A DNA stretch of 29,151 bases from a bacterium (GCA_039961635.1 JABRWB010000043.1:1-29151); one strand, 5' to 3'; shown: positions 14,281 to 23,550, counted from the stretch's first letter. Notes: generated from the sequence alone by a model not told the origin. Numbers and translations: made by a program.

Positions 14281-17200
14281 TTGGCGGTACTCAGGCTTGG
14301 CAAGGTGGAGCTTGTGGGATTCAAGTCGTTCGCGCGCGAAAGCGCGATCGACTTCGAGCGGCCGGTCACGGCGATAGTCGGCCCGAACGGAAGCGGCAAG
14401 TCCAACATTCTCGACGCCGTCCTGTTCGCGTTCGGCGAGCAGTCTCCCACAAGGCTGCGCACGGGGCGGATGGACGACCTGATTTTCGGCGGCGCGGGCG
14501 AGGCGAAACGTCAGAATTTCACGAGCGTCAAGCTCACTTTCGTTCCCCATTTCCAACCCGGCCTGACTTTCCGCAAGCGCGGCGGGCTTTTCGGCGATCC
14601 GGGCGAATCGCTGCCTTCGGGCAACGGCAAGGAATTCGGCAACGGGAACGGCGGCAACGGCCGCTTTCACGTGGACGGGCCGGTTACGCTGGAAAGGCGG
14701 CTATACCGCGATGGTGTTTCGGAATACGTCCTGAACGGCGAGACCGTCCGGATGAAGGACGTGGACGAGTTCTTCGGGCGCTTTGGCCTCGGGCGCGGCT
14801 CGGTAATTTCCATCAACCAGGGCGAAGTGGAAAAGAAAATTCTGGCAAATCCGCAGGAGATGCGGATGTGGCTCGTTTCCGCGTGCGGAATCGGAATGCT
14901 CATCGACCAGAAACGGCGCACCGAAGAGAAGCTTTCGGAAACTTCGAAAAATCTTGCCAGGCTAGCGGACCTTGTTTCCGGAGTGCGGGATCGTGTGACC
15001 GCTCTCGAATCCGAAATGAGGGACGCGAACGCTTACACGGATCTAACCGCAAGGCTTTCCGCGCTGCGTACGGAGAGCCTGCGCCGCGAACTTGCCGAGT
15101 GCTTCGAAGAACTTGAAAAGAACAACGCAACCGCCGGCGAAATCCGCGACAGGATGAACGCTCTTGCGGGCGACGCCAAGAAGGCGGAGGTTGAGGCGGA
15201 CGCGGCGGAGGAAGCGGTCGAGGCCGCGCGCGCGAAAGTCGAAGCCTGCGTCGATGCGCTGCACGCGGCGGAGCGCGCCGCGGGTGATGCCGCGGCGGAA
15301 GCCGGGCGGATTGACGTCGAAGCGAAGATGCTTTCGGACCGGATCGCCTCGATAGAAGCGGATTCGGAATTGCTTGCGCGCGAAATCGCATCGGGGGAGG
15401 CGCGCGCGGCCGCGCTTTCTGAAAGCGCGGACGCGGCTGAAGCAAAGCTGGCAAAGCTGTCCAAAGCGTTGGAAGAAGCGGCGCTTGCTCTGAACGCCGC
15501 GCAGGAAACCTTGACCGCGGAGCGCGCGAAGTTTGAAACCGCGCAGGGCGCGCGCATCGAAGCGGAAAGGCACGCGGTCGAGCTGCGCAACAGGCTGGAG
15601 GCGGCGAAGGGCGCGAAGGAGCGCATTGACGCTTCGATAGAGCGCAGGCGGCGCGAACGATCCGCAACCGAATCGTCGCTCTCCGAAGTCAGGGGAAAGC
15701 GAGCCGAATACGAACGGGAGCGCGAAACCGCGTCCGCGAACGCGGAGGAAGCGGGAAAACGCGCGGCCGAAGCCGTCGAAAAACTGTCCGCGGCGCGCGA
15801 GAATTACTCGGAAACCCAAAAAGAACGCGACGGCGTGCGCGACGCGCTTTCGGGCGTGGAAGCGCGGCTTGCGAGCCTCCAAGCGCTTGAAAACGAGGCC
15901 GAAGGGTTCGCTCCCGGCAAGCGCGCGCTTCTGACCGATGCGGAGCTGCGCAACGCGGTCGGGGGGGTGCGCGACCTGTGGCACGGCCTCGCGTTTCCGG
16001 ATGAAATCGCGGGCGCGGTATACCTCGTGCTTTCCGGATTCGAGGACGCTGTCGAGGTGGGCAATCTCGCGGCGGGATGCGAAACGCTTGCTAAGTTCCA
16101 CCGTGAAGGCATAGGCAAAGCGCGCCTGATTGAAACGGTGCGCGACGAAACGGTGCCGCCCCGGCCGGATTGGTGGCCCGATGGCGTGCGCAGATTCTAC
16201 GATTTCGTCACCGCGGGCAACGGCAGGCTGGCGCGGATGTACCGTGAAACCGGCGAGGTCGCGATCGTCGAGACGCTTTCCGAGGCGAATCAAATTCTTG
16301 GGATGGAAATGCGAATCGCGAAAGCCGTGCTCGCGGACGGCTCGGTTATGGTGGGCCGCGGCGAGGCAGTGGGAGGCGCGCCGTCTTCCGGCAGCCGCGT
16401 TCTATCCCGACGGAAAGCCATTGAGGAACTGGCGGGAGAGGCGGCGAGGCTAAAGGTGGACTGGGCGGCCGTCGAGGGCGCTGTCGAGGGAGCGCAGAGC
16501 GCGGTCGACGCGGTGCTGGCGGAGATGGAAGCAGCGGAGCGCGACCGCGCGCGGTGGCTTCGCGAGCTTGCGGTAGTCGAGGAAAAATTATCCGGGCTTT
16601 CCGCACGCGAGCGGGAGCTTTCGCTTACTCTTGAAACCATTACGCTTGAGCTGTCCGAAGCAGAGCGCGAGGCGGGGAATATTTCCGCCGAGGTGGTGAA
16701 GCGAGATGACGAGTACGCGGCCGCATCCGACGAGCTGGACCGGATTGCGGCTGAATACGAGGCCTGCGCTGCATCGCTGAAAGCGGCGGAAAACTCGGCC
16801 TTAATCGCGCGGGACGATTTCGCGCGCGCATCGGAGGAGCGGCGCGCGGCGGGAATCACGCTGGAGCATTCCCGCGAGCAGGCGAAAGAAATAGCGTCGC
16901 GGATTTCGGATGCAAAGGCGCGGCTCGACGCCGCGGCGGAGCGCAAATCCGAACTCGAGGCGCGCGCGGTAAAACTCGGCGTGCAGCGCGAGGACGCGCT
17001 TGCCAAGCTCGGCTCATTAGAAGGAACGCGCAAAACCGCGGAGGACTCGCTTGCGGAAGCGCGGAGCGCACTTGATGTTGCCCGCGCCCGGTCCGAGGAC
17101 GCGCGCGAGCGCGCCAAGGCCGCGGCGGAAAACGCGGAGCGCTTCGAGCGCGATTTCGGCAAGTTCGAGGTCGCCCGCGGGCGGCTGCTTTACCGCTACC

Positions 17201-18348
17201 ACGATCTCTGGAAGCGCTGGGAAGAAGAAACCGGTACGCGGCGCGCGCCGGACGCCGACGAGCCGGTTGACGAAACCGCAGGGCTGCCGCCGGAGCTTCT
17301 GGCGATAGTGGACGAGGCGCTGCTGCTTTCGCACGCTTGGGCGGAAAGCGAGGGCATCGCAATTTGGGGAAAGAAAACGGTATCCGTTCCCAAAGGAGAT
17401 GAGGGGGGGGGGTACGCCGACGAAGCGGATTATTCCGAAGTCGAGCTTTGCGAAGACGGCGAGGTGCGGTTCCGCGAAAAGATAACCTTCGATGCTCCGG
17501 ATTGCGGCGACGGCGAACCCTGCAGCGCCGGAGACGACGCCGATGATGGAGGCGAAAATCCTGCGCAGATGGAAATCGCCGATGCCCCCGAAATACTCAT
17601 CTCCCAGTGGGAGGAGCGCGGCATTCCGCGGCCGCCAAAGCCTGCGGCGAGCGCGGACGCGCTGGAAAAGCTCGGTCGCGGCAAACTGCGCGACGCGATT
17701 TCCGACATAGAGCTCGAAATCCGCAAGCTGGGCAACGTGAACCTGCTCGCGCCGGAACACTGGAGAGTCGAGTCCCAGCGGCTGGCGTTTTTCCTTTCGC
17801 AACAAAACGACCTGCAGTCGGCGCTTGAAAAGCTGCGCGCTCTTTTGGCCGACCTGGACCGCAGGACGCTCGAAAAGTACCAGCGCCGGTCGGCGCGCAT
17901 AGCCCAGCGTTTCAACGAATATTTCGTCTTTCTTTTCGGAGGAGGATCGGTTGAGCTCAAGTTCACCGAGCCGGAGGACGTACTGGCATCCGGCGTGGAA
18001 GTTATGGTCACGCTCCCCGGCGAGCGGCGCCAGGCGCTGCGCGCTCTATCGGGGGGGGAGCGAAGCCTTGTCTTCCTCGCGCTGTTCCTCGCCGCGCATT
18101 CGATGGGCGAAAGCGGATTCTGCATAATGGACGAGGTGGACGCGGCGCTCGACGACGCCAACATCCTGCGATTGGGCCGCCTGATCGATCACATCGCGGG
18201 GGGCACGCAGTTTATTTTGGTCACGCACAACAAGCGGACGATGGAGCTTGCGGACGCGCTTGTCGGAGTCGTGGGCAGGCCCAAAGGCGTTTCGACAATA
18301 ATCCCGGTGGACCTGGCGAAAGCGCAGAAATACGCAGAGAAAGCGTGA
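14281..18348 (+). CDS. smc: Chromosome segregation protein SMC, unusually long
   Basis: A 1355-residue SMC ATPase, the core of bacterial condensin, which extrudes DNA loops with ScpA/ScpB. Typical members have about 1150-1200 residues. Head motifs: GFKSFARES, Walker A GPNGSGKS (34-41), Q-loop INQGEVEKKI, signature LSGGERS (about 1256) and Walker B FCIMDEVDAAL (about 1280). Two long Ala/Glu-rich coiled coils flank a hinge (about 555-715) ending VGGAPSSGSRVLSRRK. Extra length comes from a Gly/Asn-rich loop near residue 110 in the N-head and an acidic, Cys-containing insertion (about 980-1120) before the C-terminal head. TTG 14281 is chosen because GGAG lies five bases upstream and family homology begins there; the frame runs back to 14191. 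No scpA or scpB is adjacent. Poly-G tracts of 7, 10 and 8 bases lie in the gene. Confidence 0.95.
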   Translation: MAVLRLGKVELVGFKSFARESAIDFERPVTAIVGPNGSGKSNILDAVLFAFGEQSPTRLRTGRMDDLIFGGAGEAKRQNFTSVKLTFVPHFQPGLTFRKRGGLFGDPGESLPSGNGKEFGNGNGGNGRFHVDGPVTLERRLYRDGVSEYVLNGETVRMKDVDEFFGRFGLGRGSVISINQGEVEKKILANPQEMRMWLVSACGIGMLIDQKRRTEEKLSETSKNLARLADLVSGVRDRVTALESEMRDANAYTDLTARLSALRTESLRRELAECFEELEKNNATAGEIRDRMNALAGDAKKAEVEADAAEEAVEAARAKVEACVDALHAAERAAGDAAAEAGRIDVEAKMLSDRIASIEADSELLAREIASGEARAAALSESADAAEAKLAKLSKALEEAALALNAAQETLTAERAKFETAQGARIEAERHAVELRNRLEAAKGAKERIDASIERRRRERSATESSLSEVRGKRAEYERERETASANAEEAGKRAAEAVEKLSAARENYSETQKERDGVRDALSGVEARLASLQALENEAEGFAPGKRALLTDAELRNAVGGVRDLWHGLAFPDEIAGAVYLVLSGFEDAVEVGNLAAGCETLAKFHREGIGKARLIETVRDETVPPRPDWWPDGVRRFYDFVTAGNGRLARMYRETGEVAIVETLSEANQILGMEMRIAKAVLADGSVMVGRGEAVGGAPSSGSRVLSRRKAIEELAGEAARLKVDWAAVEGAVEGAQSAVDAVLAEMEAAERDRARWLRELAVVEEKLSGLSARERELSLTLETITLELSEAEREAGNISAEVVKRDDEYAAASDELDRIAAEYEACAASLKAAENSALIARDDFARASEERRAAGITLEHSREQAKEIASRISDAKARLDAAAERKSELEARAVKLGVQREDALAKLGSLEGTRKTAEDSLAEARSALDVARARSEDARERAKAAAENAERFERDFGKFEVARGRLLYRYHDLWKRWEEETGTRRAPDADEPVDETAGLPPELLAIVDEALLLSHAWAESEGIAIWGKKTVSVPKGDEGGGYADEADYSEVELCEDGEVRFREKITFDAPDCGDGEPCSAGDDADDGGENPAQMEIADAPEILISQWEERGIPRPPKPAASADALEKLGRGKLRDAISDIELEIRKLGNVNLLAPEHWRVESQRLAFFLSQQNDLQSALEKLRALLADLDRRTLEKYQRRSARIAQRFNEYFVFLFGGGSVELKFTEPEDVLASGVEVMVTLPGERRQALRALSGGERSLVFLALFLAAHSMGESGFCIMDEVDAALDDANILRLGRLIDHIAGGTQFILVTHNKRTMELADALVGVVGRPKGVSTIIPVDLAKAQKYAEKA

Positions 18349-18468
18349 TTTCTCCATACCGCCTATTTGTGCGACGGCGCTTCCGCGGCAGTATTTCGAA
18401 GGAAAGCACCTGAAGTCGCGGTTTTTTGTCACCGCTATCTCGGCCAGAATACGTACCGGTGTGATTGC

Positions 18469-18474
18469 TATAAT
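18469..18474 (+). promoter_or_regulatory. Extended -10 for a leaderless ABC-operon mRNA
   Basis: TGCTATAAT is a perfect extended -10 ending eight bases before GTG 18483. No Shine-Dalgarno fits between, so the mRNA probably starts at the GTG. Confidence 0.6.
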
Positions 18475-18482
18475 TCCGCGCT

Positions 18483-19295
18483 GTGGAATTTTCAAGCGGC
18501 CCTGCAAAGCAAAGCGCGCCAGCGGCGTACCGGCTCACGCGGCCGCCGGCGGTGCTTGTGGACTCGCTCACGAAGCGGTTCGACAAGGTGACCGCTGTTG
18601 ACAATGTGAGCTTCGCGGTTCCGGAAGGGGAATTTTTCGGATTCCTGGGGCCGAACGGCGCGGGCAAGTCCACGACGATAAAGGTACTTGTCGGAATACT
18701 CGGTGCGGAATACTCGAAAATTACGATTGCCGGGCGCGACCTGCGCCGGGATCCGATCGGAGTGAAGTCGAGTATCGGCGTGATGCTTGAAGATCCGCAT
18801 CTGTACGACAGGCTTACCGCGCGCGAGTACCTGCAATTCATGGGAAGGATGTACGGCCTTGAAGGGCGCGAGACCGACGCGCGCACCGAAGAGCTGCTCG
18901 ACCTTATGGATCTGGGCGAGGCGGCGGACAAGATGATCGTGGACTACTCCACGGGGATGCGAAAAAAAACGGTTCTTGCGGCGGCGATGATCCACAAGCC
19001 GCGCGTCCTGTTCCTGGACGAGCCGTTCAACGGAATCGACCCGATCGCGTCGCGCAAAATTAAAGACGTGATGGCGCGGTTGGTGCGGGGGGGGGCCACC
19101 GTATTCTTTTCATCCCACGTGATGGAGCTCGTCGAAAAACTCTGCACGTCGGTCGGGATTATCCACCGGGGAAAGCTGATGTTCCACGCGCCGATGGAGG
19201 AGATACGCGCTGGCGGGCGCTCGCTGGAAGACGTGTTCGTGGAGCTTGTCGGCGGCGCGCATGTCGGCACCGAGGAGCTTTCGTGGATAGACTAG
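18483..19295 (+). CDS. ABC transporter ATP-binding protein (ABC-2 type)
   Basis: A 270-residue nucleotide-binding subunit. Walker A GPNGAGKST (56-64), signature DYSTGMRKK (about 154-162; STGM replaces the usual SGGQ, as is common in ABC-2/DRA-type ATPases), Walker B VLFLDEP (175-181) and H-loop His212 are all present. The first 20 residues are a non-conserved tail. The stop overlaps the start of the permease gene by 13 bases, so the pair is translationally coupled and forms one exporter. Start GTG 18483 is preferred for its position right after the -10. A 9-base G tract (19087-19095) encodes Gly-Gly before the H-loop. The cargo cannot be told. Confidence 0.93.
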   Translation: MEFSSGPAKQSAPAAYRLTRPPAVLVDSLTKRFDKVTAVDNVSFAVPEGEFFGFLGPNGAGKSTTIKVLVGILGAEYSKITIAGRDLRRDPIGVKSSIGVMLEDPHLYDRLTAREYLQFMGRMYGLEGRETDARTEELLDLMDLGEAADKMIVDYSTGMRKKTVLAAAMIHKPRVLFLDEPFNGIDPIASRKIKDVMARLVRGGATVFFSSHVMELVEKLCTSVGIIHRGKLMFHAPMEEIRAGGRSLEDVFVELVGGAHVGTEELSWID

Positions 19296-20953
19296 CCGCG
19301 CTCGCGCGGGTGAAGCTAAAGCTGGTTTTCCGCTCCGGCGGAAAGGGACTGGAAGCAGGCCTGCGGATTTTCTCGCTCGCAATCGTCACGCTTTCGATTC
19401 TCGCGGTCGCGTTCGCGGTGCGCGATTTTTACGGGATGATGCCGGTCGAAACGCGGCAGCATTTCTTTCCGGCGTTTTCGTGGATCGCCGGAATTATCTG
19501 GCTGCTTTCGCCGTTCACGCCTTACGCGGTCAGCTACAGCCTGCATTTCGAAGGACTCGCGCTTTTGCCGATATCGCGCCGGGAATTCGGCCTCGCGCTG
19601 GTTATAAACGCGCTTCTGGATTATCTCGGAACGCTCGTCCCCGTATTGATAATCGGCGCGCTAATCGCTTTCGGAGACAGGCCGGACACCGCGCTTGCGG
19701 TGCTTGTAATTTCTGCTGTCTTCTGGGCTGGATTGCTGGTCACGGGGCAGATGATCCTGCTCGTTTTCGCGCGCGCTATCGCGTCAAGGCGCGCGAGCGA
19801 CATCGCGATGATCGTGGGCGCGATTCTGGTCGCGCTTTTAACTTTATCGCGGTTCTTTTTCGTGCTCGGCGAAAAGTCGCCGGATTTTTCACGCTGGACG
19901 CCGTTCCTCGAAACGGCGGAAAAAATCGGGCTTTTCTTTCCGCCGGGGCTCGCGGGATGGGCGTACAACGAAGTCGCGGCCGGCGATTACGCCGGCGCGG
20001 GTCTGCCGTTTGCCGTTTTGCTAGCGGAAACGCTGTCTGTTTTCATTTTGGCCGGATGGCTTATCCAGCGGTTCTTTCTCGGCGAGCTGGCGCTCGGCGG
20101 AACGGTGAAGCATAAATCCGTCCGCGCGCGGCGCGCAAATAACGGCGAGGCCGCTCCCAATGGCTCGATGCGCTCGTTCGGGCTGTCGGAGGCCGCGGGC
20201 GCGTTTCTGCTCAAGGAATGGCGCTACATCTTCCGCGAACCAATCTACAAAATGCGGCTCATCAACAATCTCTCGTTCGTCATATACCTCGTGCTTTTCT
20301 TCGTGTTCTTCCGGCGCACGGGGGGGGAGGCCGGGTTAGGGTTCGCCGACTGGATTCTGCCTCTTTACGCGTACTTTTCAGTCATCGGCGAGCTTCGCAT
20401 GTCGGGCAACAAGTTCGGGATGGACGGCGCCGCGCTCGAAAGCGTCCTCGTCACGCCCGTTCCGCGCTCGGAATTGATGATCGCCAAGGCCGTCGTCAGC
20501 ATGCTCTTTTACCAGAGCATCCACGTCGCGATAATTCTCGCAGGCGGCATCGCGTTCGGATTTCCGCCCGCGCTCTCGCTTCTTTGCGCGCTCGGCATGA
20601 TCGCCGGCGTTTTCGCAACCGAAGCGCTTGGCAACGTCATTTCGGTTTACTTCCCTTACAGGCTTTATCACCAAAGCGGGCGGCGCGGCCAGCCGCAGTT
20701 CGAGACGCGCGGCTGCACTTTCCAGCTTCTATACATGCTGACCACTCTCGCGGGCAACGCGATTCTCGTGCCGCTGATGGCTGTTGTAATCGCGCCGTAT
20801 TACCTGGGCGCGCCGGTCGCGGGATTCGCGCTCGCGCCCGTTTCGTTCGCGCTGGGATACCTGCTGCTTCGATACAGTCTCAAAATCGCCGCGGACAAGC
20901 TGGTCGAGCGCGAGCACGCGATTCTTGCGCTCGTCACAAGACCGGAAGAATAG
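19283..20953 (+). CDS. ABC-2 type transporter permease
   Basis: A 556-residue integral membrane protein with roughly 10-12 hydrophobic segments. Examples are RIFSLAIVTLSILAVAFAV (about 28-46), SWIAGIIWLLSPFTPYAV (about 66-83), LGTLVPVLIIGALIAF and, near the C-terminus, NAILVPLMAVVIAPYYLGA and VSFALGYLLLRYSL. It begins at GTG 19283, 13 bases inside the ATPase gene, and works with that ATPase. It resembles large exporter permeases of the ABC-2 superfamily that move small molecules or polysaccharide; the substrate is not evident. A central cytoplasmic loop (about 265-310) is basic. A probable hairpin terminator follows. Confidence 0.85.
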   Translation: MDRLAALARVKLKLVFRSGGKGLEAGLRIFSLAIVTLSILAVAFAVRDFYGMMPVETRQHFFPAFSWIAGIIWLLSPFTPYAVSYSLHFEGLALLPISRREFGLALVINALLDYLGTLVPVLIIGALIAFGDRPDTALAVLVISAVFWAGLLVTGQMILLVFARAIASRRASDIAMIVGAILVALLTLSRFFFVLGEKSPDFSRWTPFLETAEKIGLFFPPGLAGWAYNEVAAGDYAGAGLPFAVLLAETLSVFILAGWLIQRFFLGELALGGTVKHKSVRARRANNGEAAPNGSMRSFGLSEAAGAFLLKEWRYIFREPIYKMRLINNLSFVIYLVLFFVFFRRTGGEAGLGFADWILPLYAYFSVIGELRMSGNKFGMDGAALESVLVTPVPRSELMIAKAVVSMLFYQSIHVAIILAGGIAFGFPPALSLLCALGMIAGVFATEALGNVISVYFPYRLYHQSGRRGQPQFETRGCTFQLLYMLTTLAGNAILVPLMAVVIAPYYLGAPVAGFALAPVSFALGYLLLRYSLKIAADKLVEREHAILALVTRPEE

Positions 20954-20954
20954 C

Positions 20955-20978
20955 CGCGGCGTACTCGCCGCGCTTTCT
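20955..20978. terminator. Hairpin between converging permease and kdsB genes
   Basis: A 7-bp GC stem CGCGGCG/CGCCGCG (20955-20961, 20966-20972) with loop TACT is followed by CTTTCT on the plus strand. It directly follows the permease stop. The T-run is short, so termination may be partial. Confidence 0.55.
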
Positions 20979-20995
20979 GTCATCGGCCCGCTTCG

Positions 20996-21721
20996 TCAAT
21001 TCATCTGGCGCAACGCGGCCTCGACGCGCGCCACGTCGCCCGGCACGTCAACCGCGATCCGCGTGTAGCCCGTCGTGACGACGCGTATGCGTATCCCGTT
21101 TTCCATCGCCCTAAGCTGCTCCAGCGACTCGGCAAGCTCCAGCGGCGTCTGCGCGAGCCTGCACAACCTGAAAAGCACATCGCGCCTGTAGATGTACACT
21201 CCGCCGTGCACCAGATACGACGCGTGCTCCACGTTGCGCGGGTAGGGAATCGGAAACCGCGAAAAGTAAAGCGCGTACCCCGCCCTGTCAACGACCACCT
21301 TTACGGTGGAAGGCTCGCGGATGTATTCGATGTCATTGCATTCGCTTGCGAGCGTCCCCATCTCCGCGCCCTCGTCAAGCACGACGCCGATCATTTCGTC
21401 CAGGTCGGCGGATTTTATCGTCGGCTCGTCGCCCTGGATGTTGACGATGTAGTCGCACTCGCATCGCTCCGCAACCTCTCCGATTCGGTCGGTGCCGGAC
21501 GCGTGGTCGGCGCGGGTCATTTCCACGCGCCCGCCGAAGCCGCGCACGCACTCCGCCACACGCTCGTCGTCCGTCGCGACGACAAGCTCGTCTATCAGCG
21601 CCGCGCCGGATGCGCCGCGCCACACCCATTCGATCATCGGCCGGCCGAGAATAGGCGCAAGCACCTTGGCCGGGAACCGTGTGCTGCCGTACCGCGCTGG
21701 AATGACTCCGAGAACTTTCAT
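20996..21721 (-). CDS. kdsB: 3-deoxy-manno-octulosonate cytidylyltransferase
   Basis: A 241-residue CMP-KDO synthetase: it joins CTP and KDO to give CMP-KDO, the donor for LPS inner core. The family motif IPARYGSTRFPAK is at residues 7-19. ATDDERV, ADHASGTDRIGEVA and VNIQGDEP (metal and sugar-nucleotide site) follow in order, and YTRIAVDVPGDVARVEAAL closes the protein. Length is normal (about 240-250). No Shine-Dalgarno precedes ATG 21721; TAAACT (21734-21729) ends seven bases before it, suggesting a leaderless mRNA. The gene shows that the host makes KDO-containing LPS. It is not next to other LPS genes here. Confidence 0.95.
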   Translation of the reverse strand: MKVLGVIPARYGSTRFPAKVLAPILGRPMIEWVWRGASGAALIDELVVATDDERVAECVRGFGGRVEMTRADHASGTDRIGEVAERCECDYIVNIQGDEPTIKSADLDEMIGVVLDEGAEMGTLASECNDIEYIREPSTVKVVVDRAGYALYFSRFPIPYPRNVEHASYLVHGGVYIYRRDVLFRLCRLAQTPLELAESLEQLRAMENGIRIRVVTTGYTRIAVDVPGDVARVEAALRQMN

Positions 21722-21728
21722 CGCCGGG

Positions 21729-21734
21729 AGTTTA
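21729..21734 (-). promoter_or_regulatory. -10-like element just before kdsB
   Basis: TAAACT on the minus strand lies seven bases before the kdsB ATG, the same geometry as the leaderless starts elsewhere in the window. The hexamer is only a moderate match. Confidence 0.35.
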
Positions 21735-21998
21735 GCCGCGCCGGGCGGGAGTGTAAAGGCGGGGGCGCCGGATTCCCTCCGTGAAACGAATCCTGTCTAA
21801 AAGCCCCTTATTCTTCGTGTCATAGCTTCCGCCTGCGGCGGATGGTCCGAGGCCGTCCAAGGCCTTTCGCGTGCATTATGCCCCGATCCGCGTGAAAAAT
21901 GACGCGCGGGGGAAAATCACACGCCGATGTGTCTTGTCGGAAATGTCACAATTATATCGGAATACAGTTGTGCAATTAACGATACAGAAATGCGGCGG
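21735..21998. other. Intergenic region, nothing identified
   Basis: This gap lies upstream of kdsB and downstream of the U32 gene on the minus strand. It holds a short hairpin (TCCGCC-TGC-GGCGGA near 21828-21842) and the imperfect CACAA-N16-TTGTG repeat near 21945-21970. I see no gene. Confidence 0.4.
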
Positions 21999-23105
21999 TC
22001 ACGCGCGCAAAATCAAGCTGTACGGCGCCGCTTCGGCGGGCAAAAACATGCTGACCTCTCGATGGCGTCCGGGCGCGGCCGCCTCCAGGGCGCTCCCCGA
22101 TTTGTCCATAATGCTCGCGTAACCGATACGGAATCTGAAATCCGCTTCCGGCGTCATCAAAAGCATTTCCTCGCCGGCGCGGATAGGCGCTTTCAGCACA
22201 ACCCGCACGCGCCTCTGGTCGCTGTAATATTCGCGGACCACTCCCGCGACTTCCGCGGAGAGCAGCCTGCCTGCCGGAGGCCTGCCGCCCGGCGGGATAT
22301 GAAGCCGCCCCGGAAAAAATCCCCTTGAAACTGGCAGCCGGATTGCGCGATTCAGCTGCTTCATCGCGACAGAGGCATTGGCCCGCCGCGGCTTTCCGCG
22401 CAGTACCGCCGCAAACGCGCGGACGATTGCCGCGACCGCGGCGGCTCCCCCTTCGGGCGGAAACAGCGCGAGCCGTTTCATTCCGGCATTCAAAAACCTC
22501 GGCAAATAATGCAGTGAGGCGAACGAGTACCGCGGCTCGCCGTCGCTTCCCGGCATTATCGGCGCACCCGCGGAAGTCATTGCGGCAAGTCCGTATACAA
22601 AAGCTCCTTTACCGGCCGCAGATGAAAGCAATGCTTCCAGCTCGAAGGCGGAGAGATCGAATCCCGCGAACCAGGACTGCACGCCCATGGCATGCCAGAA
22701 TTCGGCGGCAGCAGCGTTCCTGATGGGGAGTGAAGGATCGAGAACCAAGTCCTTTATTTCCGCATTTCCGCAGAGCGCAATCATACAGGGATCGCGGATG
22801 ATTGCCGAAGCCGCTCCGATTCGCTTGAGAGAATCCGCAAGCCTATCCGCTTCGCGCGCACGCGGAATGGAAGGCGAAATGCCAAGCCAGACGGTGACTG
22901 ATTTGCCGTGCTTCGCCGCGTGGTTGATCGCCCATTCCAAACTGTGCAGGTCGAATTGCGACGCAGAGCCGTACCTTGTTCTGGAAGTGTCTACGATCGC
23001 CCGGTCGGCGCCGAACGCGAACGCGACGCGAAGCTCGTCTGGATTCAGGACATAAACAGCGATTTCGCATCCGGCGCGGGCGCCGCCTGTTTGCTCCCGC
23101 TTCAC
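21999..23105 (-). CDS. Peptidase U32-family (RlhA/YhbU-like) protein
   Basis: A 368-residue protein with the U32 layout. A TIM-barrel-like half starts AVYVLNPDELRVAFAFGADRAIVDTSRTRYGSA-type sequence (family: LAPAG...AxxxGADAVY), includes a helix with HAAKHGKSVTVWL, then IIRDPCM and LPIRNAAAAEFWHAMGVQSWFAGFDLS. The C-terminal part has SRGFFPGRLHI, matching the U32 RGxxxG signature, and a small beta-barrel (VAGVVREYYSDQRRVRVVLKAPIRAGEEML). U32 members are linked to tRNA or rRNA hydroxylation, ubiquinone hydroxylation and collagen breakdown. The Cys cluster of the RNA-modifying members is not evident, so this may be a divergent paralogue. GTG 23105 lies 10 bases after the stop of the upstream cytochrome gene, so the two are co-transcribed. 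Confidence 0.72.
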   Translation of the reverse strand: MKREQTGGARAGCEIAVYVLNPDELRVAFAFGADRAIVDTSRTRYGSASQFDLHSLEWAINHAAKHGKSVTVWLGISPSIPRAREADRLADSLKRIGAASAIIRDPCMIALCGNAEIKDLVLDPSLPIRNAAAAEFWHAMGVQSWFAGFDLSAFELEALLSSAAGKGAFVYGLAAMTSAGAPIMPGSDGEPRYSFASLHYLPRFLNAGMKRLALFPPEGGAAAVAAIVRAFAAVLRGKPRRANASVAMKQLNRAIRLPVSRGFFPGRLHIPPGGRPPAGRLLSAEVAGVVREYYSDQRRVRVVLKAPIRAGEEMLLMTPEADFRFRIGYASIMDKSGSALEAAAPGRHREVSMFLPAEAAPYSLILRA

Positions 23106-23115
23106 CCCGGCTCGG

Positions 23116-23550
23116 TCATAGCGTATATAAATACGCCACCAGGGCTTGCATGGCGGGGTTGGTCGTAGGCAAGGCGCCGCCCTTCAGTCTGTAACCCGCG
23201 GTGATGCACTTGTTTATCTGCTGGGCGATCGCCTCGTCGGACGCCATGGCGCCTTTGCGGTATTTGAATTTGAGGTTGGTCAGCTCAACATATTCGAACG
23301 TGAGGGATTTGGGCAGCTTGCTTGCATCCGGCGACGGGCCGCTCGGCGCGTGACAGGTGATGCATCCTGCGTTTTTCACGCCCCAGCGGTTGGTGTCTTC
23401 GAAGATGGCCTTTCCTTCGGCAATCTGCTCTTCGTTGCCGAAGCTGTTTTTGACTTTGGATATGACGGGGCCGATCACGGGTTTCCAAAGAACCGCGATG
23501 ATCGCCACGATGATGATTATAAAAATCCAGCCGGGATCGGTTTTGGACAT
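23116..23550 (-). CDS. Membrane-anchored monohaem cytochrome c
   Basis: A 144-residue protein. Residues about 8-25 (WIFIIIIVAIIAVLWKPVIG) are an uncleaved membrane anchor, placing the haem domain in the periplasm. One CITCH haem motif is at about residues 63-67. The C-terminal half (IAQQINKCITAGYRLKGGALPTTNPAMQALVAYLYTL-type ending) resembles SoxA/SoxX-like class I cytochromes, where a Met near PAMQAL is the axial ligand. An extra Cys in NKC could bind or modify haem, as in thiosulfate-oxidising SoxA; this is inference. ATG 23550 has AGGTGA six bases upstream, and an extended -10 at 23584-23589. It is first in a two-gene operon with the U32 protein. Confidence 0.85.
   Translation of the reverse strand: MSKTDPGWIFIIIIVAIIAVLWKPVIGPVISKVKNSFGNEEQIAEGKAIFEDTNRWGVKNAGCITCHAPSGPSPDASKLPKSLTFEYVELTNLKFKYRKGAMASDEAIAQQINKCITAGYRLKGGALPTTNPAMQALVAYLYTL

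Noticed and set aside
16290-17162. Long Ser/Ala-rich frames antisense to smc
   Set aside because: They mirror the Ala/Glu coiled-coil codons of SMC and have no independent support.
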